Under the pieces are notes generated by a model, which saw only the letters and a program-made list of their open reading frames with translations, had not been told where the DNA came from and did no database searches. 64,000 nucleotides of DNA from Stropharia rugosoannulata (taxonomy: Eukaryota > Basidiomycota > Agaricomycetes > Agaricales > Strophariaceae): assembly GCA_028532985.1 (NCBI GenBank), contig JANCIK010000005.1, forward strand, positions 1,556,501 through 1,620,500. Reading direction: 5' to 3'. Made by a program: the position numbers and the translations under genes. The stretch's first letter is position 1. Every line of letters begins with the position of its first letter. Shown here piece after piece: positions 1 to 11,200 of the stretch.

Positions 1-311
1 TCAAACTTGTAGTTCGCGTACCCAAAACTGCCTGCTCCAATGGTCGCGCCCGCTATGGGTACCCGGAACGCACGGGCGACAAATCGCGGTATGGACAAAT
101 ATGAGATGGCACGGACATGCATCTGTCTCAGCATTGAGGGCGACGGCGTCGCATACTGGCGCCTGAAGGATCCCGAAGCCACCAGTGTCGTGAACGACCT
201 GCGGACGGGGCGAACATCGGCCAGCCGTGTACGCGAAGCCTGCAGACCATAGGTGACGACCTTCTGGGAAGTCAAGGCCGATGAGATGCGCCTCTTGATA
301 TGGGCGAGCAT
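1..311 (-). CDS. MGM1/OPA1-like mitochondrial dynamin, N-terminal exon only (runs off the window)
   Basis: From an ATG at 311 the minus strand reads open to the first base of the window with no stop, about 103 codons. The translation begins MLAHIKRRISSALTSQKV and is rich in Arg, Ser and Thr with almost no acidic residues, as in a mitochondrial presequence. It then carries RAISYLSIPRFVARAFR followed by a glycine/alanine-rich hydrophobic stretch, RVPIAGATIGAGSFGYANYK, which resembles the inner-membrane anchor at the start of fungal Mgm1 and animal OPA1. Those proteins are dynamin-like GTPases that fuse mitochondrial inner membranes. The GTPase domain lies outside the window, so the family call rests on this N-terminal pattern alone. 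The gene is divergent from the aldolase at 463, with 151 bp between start codons. Confidence 0.6.
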   Translation of the reverse strand, partial: MLAHIKRRISSALTSQKVVTYGLQASRTRLADVRPVRRSFTTLVASGSFRRQYATPSPSMLRQMHVRAISYLSIPRFVARAFRVPIAGATIGAGSFGYANYKF

Positions 312-462
312 TGTGGTGGCGGTGAAGAGCGTCGACGGCAGAAAGGACGCGGGATTGTTTGCCGCATGGGCCGAACAACAAACAAAAATAGGAGATCAAT
401 CACACCTCCCTCTCTCCATCTATCTATGGACTTATAAAGCATATCGATGGCTTTAGAAGCTA

Positions 463-1559
463 ATGCCTCCTTCCCCCCCTCCCCCGGGATACTATGTCCC
501 CGCTGTCCTCTTCTTTGACCAGAACGAAGAGTTCGATGTTTCTGCCATTCAGGCTCATGTTCTTCGCCTCGCTCAGGTAGGCACCAATCATCGTGTTAGC
601 ATCTATATAGCCCACTCAGCTGTTTGTAGGGCGGCGTTACGGGAATATTAGTGCAAGGGTCTAATGGAGAAGCACAACATCTGTGGCTATCTTCTGTATT
701 TTGGGCTATGCAATGCCTCTAACGTCGGGCGGCCATCTAGATCTCATGACGAGCGCAAGCAGGCCATCTCCCTCACACGCAAGACGCTCGACGACAATGG
801 CTTTAGCAACGTACTCGTCATTGCAGGCACAGGTGCTCAGTCGACGCGGGAGACAAAGAAACTCTGTCAAGATGCCCAGGATGCTGGCGCTAGCCATGTC
901 CTGGTCCTCACACCCTCTACTTGGCCACCACAAATGACGCCTGAGAATATCATCAGATTCCACCGCGAGGTCAATTGGATTGTATAATGCCTTTGTAACA
1001 TATCTGACCATTGTCATAGGTTGCAGATAGCTCTCCCATCCCTACTATGATTTATAATTTCCCTACCGTTACAGCCGGTTTGGATCTTGACTCTGACCTT
1101 ATCAGCACGCTTGCTGGGCATCCCAATATTGTTGGAACCAAGTTATCATGCGGGAATGTTGGAAAGCTGCAACGTATCACCTCCCAAATTCCGTCGACAG
1201 AGTTCGCTGTATACGCAGGCCGTACCGATGCATTCCTTCATGGGTTAAACGCAGGAAGTGCCGGGACGATCGCCGCGTTAGTCAATCTCTTCCCTAAATT
1301 GCACGGCCACTTGTACAAACTGTTTAAAGAAGGCAATCATAAGGACGCCAACCTCCTTCAGGCAAAACTTGGGCATGGGGACTGGGCTGCTTCAAAGGTT
1401 GGTGGCATTGGTGGCATCAAAGCTGTCATTTCAGCCAACTTTGACTATGGACAGCCTCAGGTTCGTGGACCTCTGAAGGCCGTCAACGTCGATAACCTTT
1501 CAACTAACAAATACTACGAAACTCTTCTTGATCTGATTGCTTTGGAGAAAAGCATTTAG
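463..1559 (+). CDS. Dihydrodipicolinate synthase / 4-hydroxy-2-oxoglutarate aldolase family protein
   Basis: Four exons (463-576, 630-682, 741-969, 1020-1559) join in frame to about 311 residues, the usual length for this class I aldolase family. Exon 2 carries GGVTGILVQGSNGEAQHL, the canonical GxxG(I/L)xxxGxxGE segment. Exon 4 carries the conserved tyrosine in MIYNFPTVTAG and a lysine in NIVGTKLSCGN that matches the Schiff-base position, then the AGSAGTIAAL loop. Such enzymes form or cleave a C-C bond with pyruvate as one partner. Fungal relatives include mitochondrial HOGA-type enzymes and 2-keto-3-deoxy-sugar acid aldolases of galacturonate breakdown, and the sequence alone does not decide between them. 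A lysine biosynthesis role is unlikely because fungi use the aminoadipate route. Its stop is 39 bp from the stop of the convergent YhhN gene. Confidence 0.88.
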
Positions 1560-1598
1560 ACAAGAAAGTACATGTACATCCGCTTTACAATACACTTA

Positions 1599-2387
1599 TC
1601 AAATCGAGCCTGCGAGTATCAGCTGTGCTCCATAGTAAGCTACCCACCCAATTGATCGCGCTTTCCAACCTGGTCTTCCTCGTCCTGTATTTTTTGTGTC
1701 CCGCTTCGGTCCAAACACGTCGGAAGCGACGAACAAGTCACTAATCATGAATATCCAACCGCCTGCAATCTTTTCATACCCGACATCTGTCGCAGTGGCC
1801 GTTGCAACCATAATCCAAATTATCAGCACGTACGTCGTGACCAGCCCCTTCATGTTCGGCGGCACGGCAAACCACGAATCGGGAGCTGGCTTTGTGTTGA
1901 GTATACCGAGCCAATATGTGAACACTGCACCGCATTTAAGCGTCACGAAGAAGGTGACCCAACGCACGCCTTGAGGAGAGCATCCTGCCAGGAACGCTCC
2001 AATATATGCAATATGCGCAAGCGCGAAGAAGAACGTCCCCGTTTTAAATGAGAGGGAGTCACCTTCGTCCTTGCTTGGCTTTGCTTGATAGTAGACCCTG
2101 CGCGAAGGAATGAGGAGAACGTCACCAACGACACTGAACACCAAGCCGAGGACAAGCAAGACTGCGTCTCGGTGTAAAGAGCCCAGGAGCGAGTCGGCGC
2201 CGGCGAAATCGACGCTGCGGAGGGCCGCGTTGTGTGCGCCCGCAGCGAGGAAGGCAAGCGACGCGAGTGTCTTGAAGGATGCGCTTCCTGCGTAGAAGCT
2301 GATGCTCTCGGACAAGATGAGTAACAGGAGGTGCGACACCGCTATTCCGGGGTATGGCCAGTTGGGCAAGTGCATCCTTGTTGACAT
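1599..2387 (-). CDS. YhhN/TMEM86 family membrane protein (lysoplasmalogenase-like)
   Basis: An intronless reading frame of 262 residues starts at the ATG at 2387 (MSTRMHLPNWPYPG). The open frame extends further upstream, but that extension lacks family similarity. The protein is mostly hydrophobic with about seven or eight membrane segments. Family hallmarks are visible: VFSVVGDVLLI with the conserved GD pair, FALAHIAYIGAFL in the middle, and a C-terminal GGWIFMISDLFVASDVF containing the second conserved aspartate, followed by a last helix with Tyr-Tyr-Gly-Ala-Gln. Animal TMEM86 proteins hydrolyse the vinyl-ether bond of lysoplasmalogen. Fungi generally lack plasmalogens, so the natural substrate here is unknown. 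An insertion rich in Asp, Ser and Lys sits between helices after the first conserved motif. Confidence 0.85.
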   Translation of the reverse strand: MSTRMHLPNWPYPGIAVSHLLLLILSESISFYAGSASFKTLASLAFLAAGAHNAALRSVDFAGADSLLGSLHRDAVLLVLGLVFSVVGDVLLIPSRRVYYQAKPSKDEGDSLSFKTGTFFFALAHIAYIGAFLAGCSPQGVRWVTFFVTLKCGAVFTYWLGILNTKPAPDSWFAVPPNMKGLVTTYVLIIWIMVATATATDVGYEKIAGGWIFMISDLFVASDVFGPKRDTKNTGRGRPGWKARSIGWVAYYGAQLILAGSI

Positions 2388-2945
2388 CGCGTTCACAGAA
2401 AAGATGATGACCCCGTAGTGGAAAGCTGGCTGTGGAGAGCTGTGGAGATGCAAGCACTGGACCCACAGTCGAGAACAGGTGTAAGGGCCGGGGTAAGAGA
2501 CGAAACGTTTGTGTAATACTTGAATGCAGCTGCCTGTTGATTTCACCGAAATTTCACCCTATTTCGACAGATTCCGACACGGAGAGCATGCTGATCACTG
2601 TGGCTTGGCATCAAGTCATCCCAATCATGAGGCCTTGAGGGTGCGCGTGAGCTCGAACCTTCATGTGAAAGACGCAAGTATGTAGAGGCCAGAATCAACT
2701 CTCTTGGCTGCGTTTTGTCTTGCGGCCTCGCCGTTCCACGTGTCTTGAGTACTGGGAATTTCCAACGACGACGACTTTGTAATTCTGAATTTTTGACTTG
2801 ATGCTTTTTTGCAGGTTCCCTGAAGCCCACCTCTCGGTGGAAAAATAACTACGGCCTACCACTGCTGTTGGTGTATAATCCAATGAGATCAAGTACTACT
2901 ACTAAAATTACAAATACAAGTGTACAATGTTACAAGAAATATAAT

Positions 2946-4656
2946 TTAACATTCACCATTACTTGCGGGGGTATGCGTATTTATGCCGCGATGATGATCT
3001 GTAGCATTATCTGTCGTGTGGTTGACAATAGTAGTGAATACAAGTTGGGATTCGCCGGCAAAACGAGTAGTAGACACAGAGTAATTCGGAAGAAGCTTCG
3101 GATCCCGTATGTTTAACATTAGCCTAGAAGTCATAACAGATGAAACTCTGTAGAAAGTTAGCATCAGTCATGAAACACACAAGTTGAAACAAAGAATAGT
3201 TTTCAAGAACTCACACGTTCGTCAAGGTAGTCGTTGTTCCTTTTAAATAATACTGTGATGATGGTTAGTCAATATTTCATATGACTGATAATCAAGAGTT
3301 ACCGATGAGGACTAAAATCAGTCAGATGTTGACATTACTGTGAGAATACGTTAAGAAGAAGAAAAAACTTGATAAACTTACATGGAATGAATAGATAACA
3401 GATGCTACAAAAACAAGCATCACCCTTCGACGCAAGATCGTATTAGCACAGTTCTTGACAGTAAAGTCGCGACGAATTACCCAAAATATACAGTGCCTGA
3501 AGGTATGTTAAATCGAGACTGGAGATGGTTTAAATGTAAAAACGCACCATCGCGAAATAAAATATGAATGAGAGGAGAGTTTGTGGTGTATTTGCTTTTT
3601 ACAGCAATGTACAGCGTCATTGAAAATATCAAGAGATCGAAACATAGCATCGCTGTCCACGCAGATGCGAGACCTGCTTCCTGAGTATGATGTGTCTACC
3701 AGATGAAGATGTTTGAATACACACTTTTAGAACTGAAGAAAGGAATTGTTAGATTATCGAATCTAGATTTGGTAGTATTGCCTCATGCTTACACTTCTTC
3801 GTACAGAGGCAGGAGGCAAGAATATTCCAGGAGGTCGTCTTCTGTATAGTCGGGCTGGCGGTGACTCATGACGGAGTACTATCAAAATTTAAAGGTCTGC
3901 AGTGAAAGTGCGGTATGTAACTTACAATGCCATATGATATGACCGTTAACCCAGAAGCGCAAAGAAAGGCAAGAACCCTCTTGCTACATGCATAGAGAGC
4001 GTAAGTACGCGTTATCATAATGACTGTACGTGAGTTATTATATCAGGGGAAACGTGCAGCCTGAGGTCCAAGGAAGGGACGTACCACCAACAATGATTTG
4101 TACAGCGACGGCAAGGTATTGATGAAACGACGACAATGCCCTGCAACTAAAGAAAAGGAAGGGTCTTAAATATGTAGACAATTTCCGAGTTGATAAGAGT
4201 TAGTTACATCTAAAAGCCCAGCAATGGACAATCAGAAACAGAGTATGGTAGGGCAACAAAAGCATGTTGGGCGTACATGTAGAGATGGGGAAGTCAAAAA
4301 GTACTGGAATACGACGGGAGCGTGTCCCAACAAGGTGACATATCGATTCGCATAGAACAGAGCAGATCCCCATGTTATTTGTCGGCTCGGCCAAAAGCGA
4401 TCGACTTCGAGAGGAAGTGTCAAGAGATAGTCATAGTAAAGGAGAGCTTCAAATGGCTTGGAGTAAATATGGGTTGGAGTGGAGCAAATGGGAAAAAAGG
4501 AGCTTCACCGAAGGATGCTGCGCCGAAACAGTTGTTCACAAAACTAAGGATCACATTCACGGACGTCCATCGATGAGATGATAAACAATAGCGTATGGAA
4601 TGAAAAACGCACAGTTCATAATCGAAACTCCTGTCTGGCGCTGGGCGGGACGCCAT
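2946..4656 (-). CDS. DUF6533 family membrane protein, multi-exon
   Basis: The gene is recognised from a chain of short exons. Exon 1 (4656-4509) ends VNNCFGAASF, and exon 2 starts at 4446 with LLYYDYLLTLPLEVDRFW followed by ALFYANRYVTLLGH, the signature start of DUF6533 proteins. Further exons read SSFHQYLAVAVQIIVG, then ITRTYALYACSKRVLAFL near 3990-4030, a piece SHRQPDYTEDDLLEY at 3790-3870, an amphipathic helix segment EAGLASAWTAMLCFDLLIF near 3640-3680, and a final exon with SSVMTSRLMLNIRDPKLL that ends at 2946. The Arg-Leu-Met-Leu-Asn-(I/L)-Arg-(D/E) ending is typical of the family. Seven membrane segments are expected. These proteins form large lineage-specific families in Agaricomycetes and have no known function. 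Exons 3-6 boundaries are approximate, and one splice junction near 4200-4260 is unresolved, so decay cannot be excluded. Confidence 0.72.
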
Positions 4657-5319
4657 TAACCGCCGCCCAGTTCTTTGCGAGGAAGAATGGCTGCCGGGGC
4701 TGTAGTACTAGTAAGTTGAGAACAAACCCTGCTTCCCAGACACTCGGAGGCTTTCACCTGGAGCTAACAGAGAATGCGTGATCACAAGTGCGGTTTCGTA
4801 ATTCGGAGAGAGAAGGAATATGAGTGATGGAAATGCGCGTATGCTTTATGAACTATGCGATCCTCTGTATTTATAAATAGTTCAGCATAAATTCAAGGCA
4901 AAGTGCCTGCCGGGGTGTTCAGCATGCTCAGATACATTTTAATTTTGCACGTTATCTGCCAGACTTGGCGCTGTCTAGCAGTGTGTCGACCTTCGCTAAG
5001 CATGCATATGTACTGCGTTCCATGCAATACGGTGAGAAGCTGTGGTTTGTTGTGGTATATCCACGTATGCCCTGCTGTGATATCGAAAAAAATTCCACTG
5101 GCGGTCATTAGTAATAACATAGCCGTGATGTCGGACCGCGTAGTATCTGTCCTGGTATATACTTGCGGTGGTGTGGATACTCCAAAAATTGGCGATCGCG
5201 CATACGTTGTTATTATTTCATTTCCGTAGGGGAGATATGTAGGATGTAGCATTGAAGTGGACTGTCCACAAAAACAATAGGTATTAAAGAGCAAGTTGAG
5301 GATGACAGTTTATATTATC

Positions 5320-7204
5320 TTAAAAATCACCAAATCTGCAGAGCAATCGATGAAAAGAGGTTTCCAGTGATATGCGCAGTACACTCACCGATCAGGCATC
5401 AGAACAGGCGCCAGTAGACTCCACATATAGATAATAATGCACACCCATCCCGAGACGACTCTCGTCCACATTGCAACTTCAGAGCGCCCGATATACACGT
5501 TGTAGTCGGGGTCAACAGGACCATCGATTGGGGTTTTCGAGACAACGTTCCTGTATTAAGGCACCCGTCGGTATAAGTATGTAACGCAAAAGCAGAGTGC
5601 ATACCAGTCAGTTAGCAGCATTGCAACATACATAGCTGCAATCGAGAATATGACATGGAACCAAGAATACTGACCAGGGGAATCAGCAGACTATCGAGCA
5701 CCAGCAGGTAGTAGCTCACGTTATATCTGGTTCCTGTTCGTTCATCATCTCTCATTTCACCAACAACCTCATCCTCTTCATCTTCATTCTCTTCCTGAAG
5801 GGCTGAAGCCGGTATCGCACTGCCTAGAGTATCAGCTATGAAGCAAGTAAAGTCGTAGTACATCGGCATACCCGGCTTCGACAGCGGCCAATAAAGCTTG
5901 ATATCGGGGTGATTCAGTCCGGCCTGGTTGGGTGTTGACAACACCAAGTTCGGAATGATGAGTATCATCCTCGGAGAGTTGAATTCGGCCTTTATTGCTT
6001 GAACCGACAAGTGCACGACTTTGCGTAGCAGCTCTGGTAGTAGAATATGCGATGGCCAAGAAAGTGAAGACTCCACCCAGGACAAGTACGGCTTTCTGAG
6101 TCTTCTTCCCGTCGCGAAGAGGGTTGCATTGTTTGGTTTCATGGACATGGTTGCTAAGTGCAGAAACTATAAGGTATGTGCAATAGGCTGCAACCATAGA
6201 GGACTGGGCAAGGCCTGATCGAGGATTGCTTTCCTGAACGGTAGGGTGAATGCTGATGAAGGTGATGATAATACATAGGGCAAGATTGAAAGATATGAAA
6301 AATTGATTGAGGGTGCATCCTGACCCAGCGAAAAAGGCATATAGGAGGCCAGTAAGAGTGATTGTGAATGCATACATCGACATGGTGGAACCAATGAGAA
6401 CCCATTGCCAGAAATTGGAAGAGGAGTTTTCCCAATTTTCAAGGCAAGTCTCGGACCACGAGTGTGCAAAGTCGACAAGAAGAACGAGGCCCAGCAGAAT
6501 GAAGATTGTTGCTCCTAGCAAGGCCACATAATTTCCCCAAAACATGAAGAAACCATTTGGAATTGCAAAAGTGACGCCGACGAGAACCAGCCATAACAAG
6601 ACCTTCGGGCCCCACCATCTACCAAGAAGGTTAATCCAGGAAACGGCATTGAGAATAAGCGTACCCGTTCTGTATCGCCGCTCGTTTATCCTTCGTGTCC
6701 TTGACACCAATTAGGAGAGAGCTCAAAATAAGATGGAATAGTGCCAGTGCAAAGCAGATTCGATGAACCTGACCATATTTTAGTTTTGGACTGCTTAACC
6801 TCTTTTCTTATACGCACAAAAAGAACGCCGTAGCACTGCTCTCCCGCACATTCCATTTTGATATAGTCAAAACTCCACTTCTCAATGAGCTTTACAGCGA
6901 AATCGGTCTTCATCATCCAGGCCAAGATCGAGTTGAGCGAGAAGATGATCTACGGAGACAGTTATATATGACAGATACTTGAATGTAGAGGAGGTACATA
7001 CAGCAAATCCAACTCGGGTCGCTATAGAAGAATTACAATTACAAGACTTGAAGAACATGGAGGCTGAAAATGGTCAATAAATGCAGAACAAGATGCAAAG
7101 CACTAACCTGCGGTAGATGTACAAAAGAAAGCCAAGCCAGCCAAGCAGGACGTCGCAATGGACGATAGCCCGCCAGCCAGGGGTAGGGACATTAAGAGGC
7201 CCAT
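5320..7204 (-). CDS. SERINC/TMS1 family multi-pass membrane protein
   Basis: Nine exons (7204-7108, 7063-7002, 6949-6818, 6768-6665, 6618-5872, 5819-5720, 5669-5605, 5550-5389, 5335-5320) join without a frame break to 494 residues, matching the family length. The start MGLLMSLPLAGGLSSIATS is a classical SERINC beginning. Exon 2 holds CNCNSSIATRVGFA, followed by hallmark blocks: ILAWMMKTDFAVKLIEKW, NGWWGPKVLLWL, FILLGLVLLVDFAHSWSE, TTRAATQSRALVGS and a C-terminal LLAPVLMPDRFGDF. About ten to eleven membrane helices are expected. An acidic Glu/Asp loop follows ASALQEENEDEEDE. In yeast the homologue Tms1 is vacuolar. Animal members were first proposed to load serine into lipids and were later described as lipid scramblases. 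The final coding exon is only 16 nt. The gene is divergent from the unknown gene at 7387. Confidence 0.95.
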
Positions 7205-7386
7205 GATGGTGTAAGGAGAGACGCAGTAGTACGCATAAATGACTGCTCTCGCGCTGCGGGCTGGATGCCATCATAGCACGTGCGCGTGAGGGTCAACACC
7301 GACGACAAATAAACAACTCAACAGTGTGCCAAGTTGGAGCCAAGTTCTGCCAACTGTAGTATACCTATTACCCAACGACCACGAGC

Positions 7387-8887
7387 ATGGCAGATAACGC
7401 CGAAGAGTTAAAGGAGAAACTGGCACAAATCTCCAAAAGAAGCACATCGAAAAGGCTGAGCGTAGCCTTGGACTTTTTATCGCACGAGGAGGTTGAAAAC
7501 GTGAAGGTGCATACGATGATTTCTTCACTACAAAACATATTGGTAGTCACAGTTCAAGAAAAGTACTTACTGCAACATCCATTGCGCATAGAATCTCATT
7601 CATAAAATGGTTATAGATCACCTAGACCCTGGTAAACTATTTTCGCGGCAAGACAGCTGTGCCATACCCAAGTTATCAAAAGCGGTTTGCATTTCATATT
7701 GTAGCAGTAGTCTCTGATTAACAGGTCTTGTCAATGTAGTTAAAGACCGCATACCCAGAGATTTTCGATGGAAATACTGAAATATCGCAGATTCGGCTAA
7801 ACTGTGCATACGTCTATATCAAGAATAATCGCTTTCCCTCCTTAAGATGGTACGGCAGGGCTAATAGTACCGCGGTAAGTTCATACATACTGTTGTCCGA
7901 GTCACAAATTGGACACTTGTTGATGACACTAATGTAACAACAATTTCAATCTTTAGAATAAGGAGAATAAACCCTTAACTGGACGTCTCGGCAGTACCTA
8001 CCTCTCCTCTACGGTTAGTAAGAATAATGCAAATTCGTATACATCTGTCGCGAAGATTCCAGAATTGTTCCAAGCACGCAGTGTCGTGGCACTGTCGAGT
8101 GCTAATGAAACGGAGAAGCGTAAAGCAAATGTCAATCTTTGGCGACATGCTTCGTCTGGACACAGTCAGAATATCGAAAACTCTTCTGAATACTTCGCCT
8201 CGGCCTCTTTCAAGGCCTCCAGCACCCATAAACCGAATCGCGTGGATATTGATTCCATCATTGCTGATGCGGACCGGTCGGCTATCACAAACTCGAGTTT
8301 TAATGTTAAGCGCCCAAGACCTTTTCCCCTAGAATTAAGCCCCCATGATGACATGCTCAACTCTACTACAAGTAAGTTTGTATTTCACGGGAATCTGTGA
8401 AAGGAAATTGAATAATTAACATGAAGGCCCGGGCCCAACTTCTGTTCCGTCCAATTATTTTATAGGAAGTACTCTGACAACCGATGAGTCGAGGTCTAGA
8501 ACTACATGCTCGTCGCAAGTCAAAGAGCCTACCATAACCCATAGCTTTGCGAATACTCGAGTTGTGGGCACTGATCTGCTCAACCTGTCAAACCCTCAAA
8601 GCGCTAGAAATCCGCAGGAATGTCTTGCTGATGACTTCGTAGAGCAGTTTCTCGATAGCTGTCCCGTGCGATCAATGGTGGGGTTGCGTGACGCATTTCT
8701 CCATTACGACCTGACGAAGAACCATCTACGTATCATGGGTAGGACCTGGACTGTCTCGCAGATTGAAAGTCTTCTGAGACGAGTATTCGCATCCAGTTGC
8801 GAGACTGATGGCTTTGTCGTCCCTGATGTTGATGTTATTTTTCTTGCTCATCACATCGTTAATTATTTTGGCAGTGACCGTAAATAA
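7387..8887 (+). CDS. Uncharacterised protein, paralogue A of a tandem pair
   Basis: Five exons (7387-7506, 7592-7684, 7740-7874, 7957-8371, 8466-8887) join to about 394 residues. I placed them by aligning with the neighbour at 9403-11200, which has the same intron positions and phases. The N-terminal third is helical with LKEKLAQISKRSTSKRLSVA and YPEIFDGNTEISQIRLN. The middle is Ser/Asn-rich and probably disordered. A conserved C-terminal block of about 90 residues includes DSCPVRSMVGLRDAF, RTWTVSQIESLLRRVFASS and VDVIFLAHHIVNYF. I do not recognise this domain. No signal peptide or membrane segment is visible. The start MADNAEELKEKL corresponds position by position to MDSETESIKEHL in the paralogue, which supports the chosen ATG. 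Only 182 bp separate it from the SERINC start codon. Confidence 0.75.
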
Positions 8888-9402
8888 AACATGGAACTAG
8901 TAGGATAATAATTCGATACTAGGTGGTAACGGAGATGGGGGAAAGGAAGTAACACCCACTATCAACGTTAATATTACTACATGTGCACTAGCTTGACCGC
9001 ATTAGTTTGCAAAAATGATGTTAATATTTGGTGAATATGTACATACGTACTAAGAAAAACATTCGAATTCAATCCAATGAGGCGGTTATGTATTATGTAC
9101 ATATATTCATGAAATAGAACTTCGGTGTATGTGTGGCTTTCCACAGTAGTTAAACTATAGTCGGCATCTGATCAAGCACTCAAATATTCACGATTGGGGA
9201 GGAGCTTCATGCAAGTTTCGCTCGAAATCAGTTGCAAAGTCAAAAATTAGTACGCAGAGGCTCTACACGTGATGCTCTCGACCTTCAAGTAATCTTGGGG
9301 AACCAATCACATTTACTACTTAGAACCAACCACCAACCCAACACCAACCAACCACTGAGACAAAACGTTTAGATATTTCTCTTTCCTACCCCTTAGTAAG
9401 GC
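8888..9402. other. Intergenic region between the two paralogues
   Basis: I see no coding exon here. The stretch is AT-rich and contains the 3' flank of paralogue A and the promoter of paralogue B. Just upstream of the second gene is a short run of AACCAACCAC-type repeats (about 9325-9355). Confidence 0.5.
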
Positions 9403-11200
9403 ATGGATTCAGGTGACTCCATCATCTACTTTCCTGGTTAAATTACTCAATATCTACTCTTCTAAATCCCTCTTCTTTAATGGTTCCTTAGAAACAGAAT
9501 CTATCAAAGAGCATTTACATAAAGTCCCCAAAAGCCGAATACTTCACAAGCTGAGGGTTTCGATGGGAAGGGCTTACTCGGATGTATTGGAGTTTGAAAA
9601 GGTCACGGTAAGTACATACAGCTCGTTTAGTACCAGAAAAACTTGCTTGACACGTACCTCGGCAAATTAGAAAACTCTGCAAGAAATCATCAAGATGGTT
9701 TTGGACAAAAGCCAGCTTTTCGTAGATCAACCTGCAGCTGTACCTACACTATCAAAAAAGGTCTGTCCATTATGGGCCTTCAGAACAAATAAGGATAGCT
9801 CTGACGTCTTGTATACAGTTTAAAGAAACATATCCGGGTCTTTTTGACTCAGACAATGAAATACTATCAAAAATTCGCTTAGAGTTGGCGATCACGTATG
9901 CTAAACAATACTCTAGGTCGCTAAAGGCTTATGATCGACGTAAAATCAGAATGAAAATCCAAAAACTCGAGACAGCAGTGCGTCGAACTGAGTTTCTTGA
10001 ATATATCTGAGTCCTAACATAATTTCTTTTGACTAGCCCAGAATAGAGCGATTACCTCGGAAATCTGCAAAAAAGAGCCTCACGCAAGCTAAAATAGACC
10101 CACCCAGCACCAAAACAACACCCTTAAAAGAGTTGACACCACAGGCAGGCACAGAATTCTCGACCACCCCAGCAAGAAGTATTACATATATAGGTCAGCT
10201 GCCACATCACTTCGCGGTGTTTTCCAACAAGCCGCGGAAGCCAAGTAGAGTACTCAAAGACGGCGAGGATTGGCAGCAGAAGTACGTTTCTACGGCTGAA
10301 GATGGCACAGCATTTCGCATGTTCGAAAGACCAGATGAACTCGACTCCATACCTTTTGATGTTCAAAACTATCAACGAGACGGGGGTGATACAGAGTCCC
10401 GCTGTCTTTCAGCAAATGTACTCAATGGCGTCAGGGACGTCAATTTTCTGGCAGTAGAGACAGGACTCTGTCTCCCTACATTCGACAGCTCTCAAATGGG
10501 TAATGCTGCTGTGGGCGATGTCGATTTTGGCTCGGAACAGGCAGTCCGCAAGGTTAACCTGGCCGAACTTAAGCGCCCAGGGCAAGTATCAGTCCCATTA
10601 GGCATTACTAGGTCCGCACAGCCAAGGAGAGCTAATCCGCCCCTACCCATGACGTCGGTACTGATATCTCAAGAGGAAGAGGAGTCCAGCTTTTCAGCGT
10701 CTCTGTCGCATGGTTGTAAGGCAGTTTCATCGAAGAATACGCTGACACCGTTGGTAGTAAAACCTTCCTTGATTTCTACGAGTCCTTTGCAGAGGACTGA
10801 TGGGCCTAGTGCTAGACGGGGGAGCCATGGATCTTCACTCACAAGCTATACAACTCAGGAGGAAACCTCTTCTAGGACAGCATCTTCCACATATGTAATT
10901 GGGAGGACACCAGAGAAGGCCGGCGACTTCTTGTATTCTTTTCTGCAGAGCTGTCAAGTGCGCTCTATGATTAGGCTCTACGATGTTTTATCACAAGTGG
11001 GTATTACCGAGGAATATGCTCGCGAGATGGGGAAATCGTGGACGTTGTCACAGATTGAAGATTTTCTGCGGAAGGTTTTCGCGTCTAGTAAAGCGAAAGC
11101 GAATGGTTTACCCGTCACGGAAATTGATATCACCTTCCTTGCCCACCGGTTCTGCAACTACTTCCGTGAGGGCTCAAAAAAGGAGGAGTTCAGTGGATGA
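9403..11200 (+). CDS. Uncharacterised protein, paralogue B of a tandem pair
   Basis: Five exons (9403-9412, 9492-9607, 9671-9760, 9819-9977, 10037-11200) give about 512 residues. The first exon is only 10 nt. Using donor GTGACT after it yields MDSETESIKEHLHKV, which aligns with MADNAEELKEKLAQI of paralogue A. The next blocks also correspond: KMVLDKSQLF with KMVIDHLDPG, and YPGLFDSDNEILSKIRL with YPEIFDGNTEISQIRL. A long polar central region (roughly residues 150-400) has no recognisable domain. The C-terminal block matches paralogue A: QSCQVRSMIRLYDVL, KSWTLSQIEDFLRKVFASS, IDITFLAHRFCNYF. The larger size comes from an expanded middle, and this gene lacks the intron that splits the Ser-rich region in paralogue A. 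No function is inferred. A nuclear scaffold or adaptor is possible from the basic, disordered character, but that is a guess. Confidence 0.75.
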
